Below are positions 1 through 5,100 of a stretch of 7,281 nucleotides of DNA, in pieces; position 1 is the first letter of the stretch, and each line of letters opens with the position of its first letter. Under the pieces are notes generated by a model. The model made no database searches. It was not told the DNA's origin and worked only from the letters and a program-made list of their open reading frames with translations. Both the position numbers and the translations under genes were made by a program. Source of the stretch: Dehalococcoidia bacterium (GTDB lineage: Bacteria > Chloroflexota > Dehalococcoidia > GIF9 > AB-539-J10); contig PWUO01000161.1 of the NCBI GenBank assembly GCA_003562555.1, forward strand, positions 1 through 7,281, given 5' to 3'.

Positions 1-39
1 ACCGTCGACTTCATGGAGCGGTTCCGAAAGTCAGCTTGA
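1..39 (+). CDS. C-terminal end of an incoming plus-strand gene (partial)
   Basis: Frame 1 is open from the window edge and ends at TGA 37-39, giving the tail TVDFMERFRKSA. The main support is position: a strong hairpin with a T-rich tail begins 20 bp after this stop, as expected for the end of a transcription unit. The product cannot be recognised from twelve residues. Frame 2 is also open from the edge to TAA 164-166, but it would run through the hairpin and overlap the end of the convergent DUF362 gene, so frame 1 is preferred. This is an inference from context, not homology. Confidence 0.4.
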   Translation, partial: TVDFMERFRKSA

Positions 40-58
40 TCGAAGACTGCATATTCTC

Positions 59-97
59 AGAGAGGCCTTTCCGAAGGTGGAAAGGCCTCTCTTCCGT
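59..97 (+). terminator. Hairpin terminator, probably of the incoming plus-strand gene
   Basis: A perfect 14-bp inverted repeat pairs 59-72 with 79-92 around a 6-nt loop; the arm begins AGAGAGGCCTTT. On the plus strand it is followed by the pyrimidine-rich TTCCGTTTC, a weak U-tract. On the minus strand the sequence after the stem is not T-rich. It could still act bidirectionally, because it lies about 70 bp beyond the stop of the convergent DUF362 gene and no other terminator is visible for that gene. Confidence 0.75.
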
Positions 98-162
98 TTC
101 ATGTGCGTGACAGCGCCGCACCATGAGGACTGTACGCGTTGCACCGTTGAGAGAAGAAGGAG

Positions 163-1398
163 CTAATGCGAGCTGCCATCGTCCCATAAATCCCATACCT
201 TTCTGCGCGCTTCCTCCATGGAGGTGAGCACAGTGCCAGGATCCACGCCGCAGGCATCGGCTATCACACGGACCATCTCCGACTCCTTGGGAGGGCAACC
301 GGGCGCGTGTGCGCGTGTCCCGGCGAGCCCCGAAGCACACTTTCCGAGTGATACCGTTCTCTCACTCGGGCCAGCTTCAGATGCATTGCCGATCACCAGT
401 GTGAGTCCGTTCATTCGATCGCCGTACCCCGCCTGCTTCATGTGGATCATCGCGCTGGTCAGTTCATTGATGCAGCCACTGCAGGCAGAGTCTCCCTGGA
501 TCATCGTGACGCCGGGGTACCGCGAACAGAACGCGTCAAAAGGACGTGCGAAAACCTGACGATGTGCGTCAAGTGGCTCTCCGACTAAATCGATGTCATC
601 AAGCACAGGCCGCATACCTTGTCGTTGCCCGACGTAGCGGAAGTGCAGTACCTCGTCCGGTGTGACTCCCATGAGCGCCGCACCCACGACGTCAACGTAC
701 AGAGGTTCGCTGCCCGCAACGATGAGGCCCATCTCCCGAGCATCCTGGGGGTACTGCCCCATTCCTTCGGACCCCACGGTTGCGTCGATGATCGCATAGT
801 GCGGCTTGACCACGGTACAGAGGTCTGCGATGGCCATGTCCAGTCCCACCAGGTGGCTTCTGCGCTTCTCTGCTCCGGGCATCACGCCCTTCATGTTCTT
901 GAGCGAGAGGGATACGTGTGTGCGACTGCCCATCTTGAGTACGGGCACGCTGATGATCACGTCACATTCGAGCGCGGTCTTCGCGATCCGGACTGTATTG
1001 AGTACGTATGCGTTCGGCACACGCACTTCTTCGGCGGCATCCGTGTTAAGGTTTCGGAGCTCGACGCCAAGTCTCTTCGCCACGTCTGTCACTCCCGAAG
1101 AGTCGAACGCCTCCTGCGTACTGAAGCCCCCGAGATCCCAACCGGCAATCGCACCGTCTCCGATAACGACCGAAGCCGGGTTTCGTTCGAGCACGATTCT
1201 TGTGACGGCCTCGACCACGTCTCCATCGGTCATGAAGCCGCTGCGTCGAGGGCATGGTTTGCACTGATTCGGCTTGATGAGAACTCTGCTGCCGACGCCA
1301 ATGAGATCGTCAAATCCACCGGCACGTCGCACCGCCTCGCGGACAGCTGACTCAACCCCTCCATCCGAAACCATGGTAAGCGAGACCCGATTCTTCAT
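163..1398 (-). CDS. DUF362 domain protein with C-terminal hydrogenase-small-subunit-like cysteine motif
   Basis: A 411-residue predicted cytoplasmic protein with no signal peptide or membrane segment. Residues about 36-245 match the DUF362 pattern: VLIKPN (39-44), VVIGDGA (77-83), DVIISVPVLKMG (146-157) followed by SLKNMKG (165-171), YAIIDATVGSEGMG (201-214) and EPLYVDVVGAALMG (231-244). There is also a C46-x2-C49 pair in the N-terminal part. The C-terminal part carries C306-x2-C309, GKC (C354) and PGCPP (C368). This order resembles the cysteines that hold the proximal [4Fe-4S] cluster in [NiFe]-hydrogenase small subunits and Complex I 20-kDa subunits, so redox or metal binding is likely but unproven. 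Many DUF362 proteins instead carry a ferredoxin domain, which is absent here. The start is set by AGGAG (CTCCT at 1405-1409 on the plus strand) six bases upstream. It lies 57 bp after fxsA on the same strand, probably as the second gene of an operon. The biochemical role of DUF362 is not established. Confidence 0.88.
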   Translation of the reverse strand: MKNRVSLTMVSDGGVESAVREAVRRAGGFDDLIGVGSRVLIKPNQCKPCPRRSGFMTDGDVVEAVTRIVLERNPASVVIGDGAIAGWDLGGFSTQEAFDSSGVTDVAKRLGVELRNLNTDAAEEVRVPNAYVLNTVRIAKTALECDVIISVPVLKMGSRTHVSLSLKNMKGVMPGAEKRRSHLVGLDMAIADLCTVVKPHYAIIDATVGSEGMGQYPQDAREMGLIVAGSEPLYVDVVGAALMGVTPDEVLHFRYVGQRQGMRPVLDDIDLVGEPLDAHRQVFARPFDAFCSRYPGVTMIQGDSACSGCINELTSAMIHMKQAGYGDRMNGLTLVIGNASEAGPSERTVSLGKCASGLAGTRAHAPGCPPKESEMVRVIADACGVDPGTVLTSMEEARRKVWDLWDDGSSH

Positions 1399-1442
1399 GG
1401 ACTTCTCCTCTCTTGTTGGTCAATGCCTCTCCTCTGGAGGCG

Positions 1443-1454
1443 GTTCCCGGGAAC
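1443..1454. repeat. 12-bp perfect palindrome after fxsA
   Basis: GTTCCCGGGAAC is self-complementary and lies one base beyond the fxsA stop codon (1456-1458), in the 57-bp gap before the DUF362 gene. As RNA it could only form a four-pair stem with a four-base loop, and there is no U-tract, so it is unlikely to terminate transcription. It might be a binding site or chance. Confidence 0.3.
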
Positions 1455-1455
1455 A

Positions 1456-1851
1456 CTACCTTACATGCCAGTACTGGATCTGCCCCTGTTGCATCCGACG
1501 TTCGATGATACGCCGCAGCCACCGCATGGTACGTCTCCTGGTCGCCGGAATGAGGAAGGCGAACCCAACTGCGTCAGTGAGCAGTCCAGGAGTGAGCAGA
1601 AGAAGACCTCCGGCAAGAATCAGTGCGCCGTGCAGCAACTCCTGACCGGGCAGAATCCCTTGCTCAGTGTCTCTGCGAATCCTCGACAGCACCTCAAGTC
1701 CCTGTTTCCTGGCCAGGAATGCTCCGACCACCCCCGTCAGGACCACGATAAGCACCGTGTACCATACGCCGATGCGTGTTCCAAGATGCAACAGGATCGC
1801 CAGTTCTACCAGCGGGGTGACCGTAAACAGCAGTATCAATCTCGGAAGCAT
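1456..1851 (-). CDS. fxsA: FxsA family cytoplasmic membrane protein
   Basis: A 131-residue integral membrane protein. The FxsA family is named for E. coli FxsA, whose overproduction relieves F-plasmid exclusion of phage T7; the normal cellular role is poorly defined. Family hallmarks are TPLVELAILLHLG (12-24), TGVVGAFLARKQGLEVL (39-55) and the block ALILAGGLLLLTPGLLTD (76-93) followed by FLIPATR (99-105). Hydrophobic segments lie at about 4-24, 28-48, 74-91 and perhaps 92-102. A basic, probably cytoplasmic tail (RRRTMRWLRRIIERR) follows. The frame stays open upstream to 2016, but the family N-terminus begins at the chosen ATG, which has GGAGAGG about ten bases upstream; the extension has no family resemblance. 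Length is slightly short but normal for the family. It heads a likely two-gene operon with the DUF362 gene and is divergent from the protease gene. Confidence 0.92.
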   Translation of the reverse strand: MLPRLILLFTVTPLVELAILLHLGTRIGVWYTVLIVVLTGVVGAFLARKQGLEVLSRIRRDTEQGILPGQELLHGALILAGGLLLLTPGLLTDAVGFAFLIPATRRRTMRWLRRIIERRMQQGQIQYWHVR

Positions 1852-1879
1852 CTGGTTGCATCCTCTCCATGCGGCAAAG

Positions 1880-1909
1880 GTCTTGACATGCAACAAGTGT
1901 GTCACAGAC
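1880..1909. promoter_or_regulatory. Imperfect dyad upstream of fxsA, candidate operator
   Basis: The core is TGACA-N11-TGTCA (1884-1904). The pairing extends outward as GTCT (1880-1883) with AGAC (1906-1909), interrupted by one unpaired base at 1905. The centre lies about 43 bp upstream of the fxsA ATG, a normal place for an operator. It has the same TGAC-N13-GTCA frame as the dyad at 2075-2095 in front of the protease gene. A stem-loop in RNA is an alternative reading, but no U-tract follows on either strand. Confidence 0.45.
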
Positions 1910-1935
1910 AGCATGGGTATTGGCAAATCATGTCC

Positions 1936-1967
1936 CGCACGCATCCTGGCCACAGCCCATGCGTGTG
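1936..1967. repeat. Inverted repeat in the divergent intergenic region
   Basis: CACGCAT (1938-1944) is perfectly complementary to ATGCGTG (1959-1965), with a G-T and a C-G pair possible outside. Inside, CTG (1946-1948) can pair with CAG (1953-1955) over the loop GCCA. It lies between the two TGAC-type dyads and shares no half-site with them. Its function is unknown; it could be a separate operator or chance. Confidence 0.3.
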
Positions 1968-2072
1968 AGTATGGATTCGACCCGGGGAAAGTCGCTTGTG
2001 CGAGCCCAAGGGCCACGTGCGCAATCTGTTTACGAGTAACGGCAACACGCGCCGGAGGAGGGTACGGTAGAA

Positions 2073-2097
2073 CGTGACTTAGCTGCGTACAGTCACG
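2073..2097. promoter_or_regulatory. Perfect 7-bp dyad upstream of the protease promoter, candidate operator
   Basis: CGTGACT (2073-2079) and AGTCACG (2091-2097) are exact inverted repeats separated by 11 bases. The inner frame TGAC-N13-GTCA (2075-2095) is the same as that of the dyad at 1884-1904 before fxsA. It ends four bases before a TTGACA hexamer at 2102, so its centre would be near -53 from the inferred transcription start. That position suits an activator, or a repressor acting together with the second site. Confidence 0.5.
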
Positions 2098-2101
2098 AGA
2101 C

Positions 2102-2131
2102 TTGACACCGGCATTGTGGGTTGGCCATCAT
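2102..2131 (+). promoter_or_regulatory. Candidate sigma-70-type promoter for the C25 protease gene
   Basis: A consensus -35 hexamer TTGACA (2102-2107) is followed after 18 bases by CATCAT (2126-2131), which matches four of six positions of TATAAT. The inferred transcription start near 2138 would leave a leader of about 58 bases before the ATG at 2196. The -10 element is only fair, so the call rests mainly on the perfect -35 and on its position just downstream of the dyad at 2073-2097. Confidence 0.4.
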
Positions 2132-2180
2132 GACTGCGAGCGTAGACGGCGCCGAGTTGCCGCACCGTCTGCGTCGGCGA

Positions 2181-2189
2181 GGGGGAGAG
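2181..2189 (+). promoter_or_regulatory. Ribosome binding site that decides the protease start
   Basis: The purine run GGGGGAGAG contains GGAG at 2184-2187, eight bases before ATG 2196. The same run is only two bases from the in-frame ATG at 2190, which is too close, and the far-upstream in-frame TTG at 2121 has no comparable site. Translation from 2196 also places MRKV directly before the hydrophobic core of the signal peptide. Confidence 0.7.
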
Positions 2190-2195
2190 ATGTGG

Positions 2196-5100
2196 ATGAG
2201 GAAGGTGCTGCCCTTCGCGTTGGCCACCGTCCTGGTGGTGTTCATACCTTGTGGTATCTCAGCAATCGCGGCTCCATCAAACACTTCGTATATTCTCGAC
2301 CAGACACAGCAGGGCACTACTGAAGGGCATGTAGTCGACAGTGCGGGCTCGTGCTGGCAAGAATTCAGACCTTCCCTCGGCACGATTGCGCGCATTGACG
2401 TGGCGGTGGAGAAGCTCGGCGCTCCGGGGAGTCTGACAGCCACAATCATGGACGCGGCAGGTGCTGTAGTGTGGCAGACTACCATAGCGGAATCCGGGAT
2501 CGGCAGCGGATGGCTCGTCGTGCCGGTGCAACCCACAGCGATGGTGGAACCCGGAAGCTCGTATTACATCCATCTGTCGACGGAGAGCTCATTGACACGA
2601 GCGGACCAGTACCTCTGGTATGGTCGACCGGACTCCGGGTACGACCGTGGAGTCAGTTCACTCGAGATGCTGAAGCCGGGGTTCGACTTCGCATTCAGGA
2701 CGTGGGCTGTGGGGGCGAAACCCGACCTGGTGGTAACTGACGTTTGGGAAGATGAGGGTATCATCTGGTGTGAGCTGATGAACCAGGGAGAAGGGGTGGC
2801 GTCCGGAGGGCACTACACGTCGCTAATCATCAATGGTGAAGAGGTCGCGAAAGCGTATGTCCGTCAGGACCTCAAGCCTGGGAGTCACTTTCGTATCAGC
2901 TTCGGCGGATACATGTGGGTATGTACTCCGCCAAGCGACGTGGTCACTGTCCACGCAGATAGCCTGAACCATGTTGATGAGATCAATGAAGCGAACAACC
3001 ACCTGACGCGAACTTTCGTATGCGACACATCTCCTCTTATCGTCGTCGCAGGTCCGGAGGTCTCCCGCATCACCGAACACACGGCTGTGATCACCTGGCA
3101 GACCAACAGACCTGCAGGCAGCACCGTCCTCTACGGTACACGTCCTGAGGAATACGAGACCGATGCTGGAAGTTCCGATTTCACAACTCACCACCGGTTG
3201 ACACTTGATGGCCTTGCGCCTTCCACGGCTTATCACTACGTGGTGCATTCCGAGGACGGTATCGGTGGAATCATCACCAGCAAGCCGCGATACTTCCGGA
3301 CTGCGGCGTCACCCGATGAGGAACTGCCTGATATTACTGCGCTCGCTATTGACCGTGCCTCGGGGCCCTTTGAGATATACAGGATGGTCGCACAGGTCTC
3401 CAATCCGGAGCGCGTGCACAGAGTCGAGTTCTTTCTCGGCGGGCGGTTGGTTGCCACCGACTATGGTGGACAAGATAAGCGTACCGACTACAGTGCCTGG
3501 GTCGATCCGAACTCGTTGGGGTTAAGTCGCGACGAGCTCCTCGCACCTCACGACCTACGTGCCGTGGCACACGATGACAGTGGAAGGTTCGTCGAATTGC
3601 CGCTCACAGGCGTAGAGCTTCGGCCTGAACCACCAAACGGGATACTTGAGATCGTAGCACCACATCCTGAGTACACGTTCTTCAGTCCAAGCGCTGACAT
3701 TGCCCCAGGAGCGAGTATAGACATAGAGGTATACGCGGCGGAGTACGAATACCAGTGCCTGATGGTGGATTCGCTGGTGGCGCCGACACTTGTGCTGCAG
3801 CAAACTCATGAACCTGACTCAGGCACTGACGACTCCAGCCCGCGCAACCCACTCCCCGAGTGGATGCCGGTATTCGAACCCCCCACATGCCGTGACGTGG
3901 CACGCGCAGTTCAGGAGGTTGAGCTGTTCATCGATCTTGACCTTGATGGTACCGCCGAACTCGTGGATACCTGGGTACCTCCCTCCGAGACGCGCACTTC
4001 ATACACATACCACTGGAACCTGGAAGGTCTGGATCATGGCCGGTACTATATCGTGGTAAGGGCACGGCTGAGCAATGACACTCTGCTCTACGACACGCGT
4101 CACGTCGAGATCGCCACAGAGGGCGTCTCTCTTGGGCGCGAGGTGGTTCCGTATGGCAACTTCTACCAGATATCACTCACGGTAGTGAACGAGGGCAGCG
4201 AGACCATCAATCTGGATACGATAAAGGACAACCTTACGAGCTTTCAGGCAATTCAGCGCGATGGGGCGAACTACCGTGTCTATACCGACTACTGTGTAGA
4301 GACGCAGCAGTGCGTGGTCACCATCGACTTCTTCACCGAGGATTCCATCTGGAGAGTACCGCTGGCTCCGGGAGAAAGCGTAACCGCATCCTATCTTGCG
4401 GTGCCGATCAGACAGGTGGCATATGTTGATAGCTTTCGTATCGGTGCTGATGATGTCATCGTGAAGTATGACGCGCGTGCTCCTTACACTGAAGAGCGTT
4501 TCAGTCGCCCCGTGAACCCACAATTGACGCCTTACGATCTGTTACACGGCATCAACAGTGCGGATTACCTCATTGTCACAAATCCCGAGAGACTGTTTGC
4601 TCACGCCGGATCCGGCAGTATCGCAGAAGCCGGCGTGAACACACTTCTCTCGACCATGGCCGACCTGGCCCGCTGGAAGAACGGTGTCCTGGGCTATCTC
4701 AACGTTCCTCACAACATAGACGTTCAGTTTCAACCTTCATGCCATGACGACGTCCGTGCTCAAATTCACGCCTGGGGTACTTACATGCGGGGGAGCGACG
4801 GGACGCCCGAAGGTTACCTCGACGATGGCTATCTGCTCATCGTCGGGGAGATCGAGATCGTTCCGTCCGGAGCCAAGAAGATGAACGGCCGGACGTATCT
4901 CACCGGCGAAGCCAAACCGATGGTCCCCTGTACCGACATGTATTACGCGAGCACTGCGGGTTCGAGCTTCAATCCGCAACTGAAAGTCGGCCGAATCATC
5001 GGAGATACAGTACAGCAGCTTACGACACCGATCGAAGTCAGTCTGGGTGTGCATCGGGATCTCGCAGGCTATTCATTCGACAGATCGCAAGCTCTGATCC

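Larger units (their letters stand above)
1852..2195. other. Divergent intergenic region with three inverted repeats
   Basis: These 344 bp separate the divergently read fxsA and C25 protease genes, so they should hold promoters for both. They contain two dyads sharing the half-sites TGAC-N13-GTCA, a third unrelated inverted repeat between them, and one reasonable promoter for the protease. I found no convincing minus-strand promoter for fxsA, no tRNA and no credible small gene. The upstream extensions of both flanking reading frames into this region look non-coding. Confidence 0.7.

Noticed and set aside
619..1350. 243-codon plus-strand ORF opposite the DUF362 gene
   Set aside because: It lies wholly inside a gene with clear family motifs, is His/Arg/Ser-rich with no recognisable domain, and is a typical antisense shadow of a GC-rich gene.
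1883..1911. TTGACA at 1883 as a plus-strand promoter
   Set aside because: No acceptable -10 hexamer occurs 16-19 bases downstream. The hexamer is better explained as part of the dyad at 1880-1909.
1968..1990. GGATTCGACCC as a possible tRNA T-arm
   Set aside because: No pairing acceptor stem, D-arm or anticodon arm can be fitted on either strand.
1852..2016. Upstream extension of the fxsA reading frame
   Set aside because: The extra 55 residues have no FxsA resemblance, cover the dyad at 1880-1909, and the internal ATG at 1851 has a good ribosome binding site and the family N-terminus.
2121..2195. Longer protease start at TTG 2121 or ATG 2190
   Set aside because: TTG 2121 has no ribosome binding site and would add an Arg-rich stretch before the signal peptide. 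ATG 2190 is too close to the GGGGGAGAG run, whereas ATG 2196 has ideal spacing.
2238..2255. Possible lipoprotein signal (FIPC-G) in the protease signal peptide
   Set aside because: The residues before the cysteine (I-P) do not fit a lipobox, and an AIAA-type signal peptidase I site follows shortly after.
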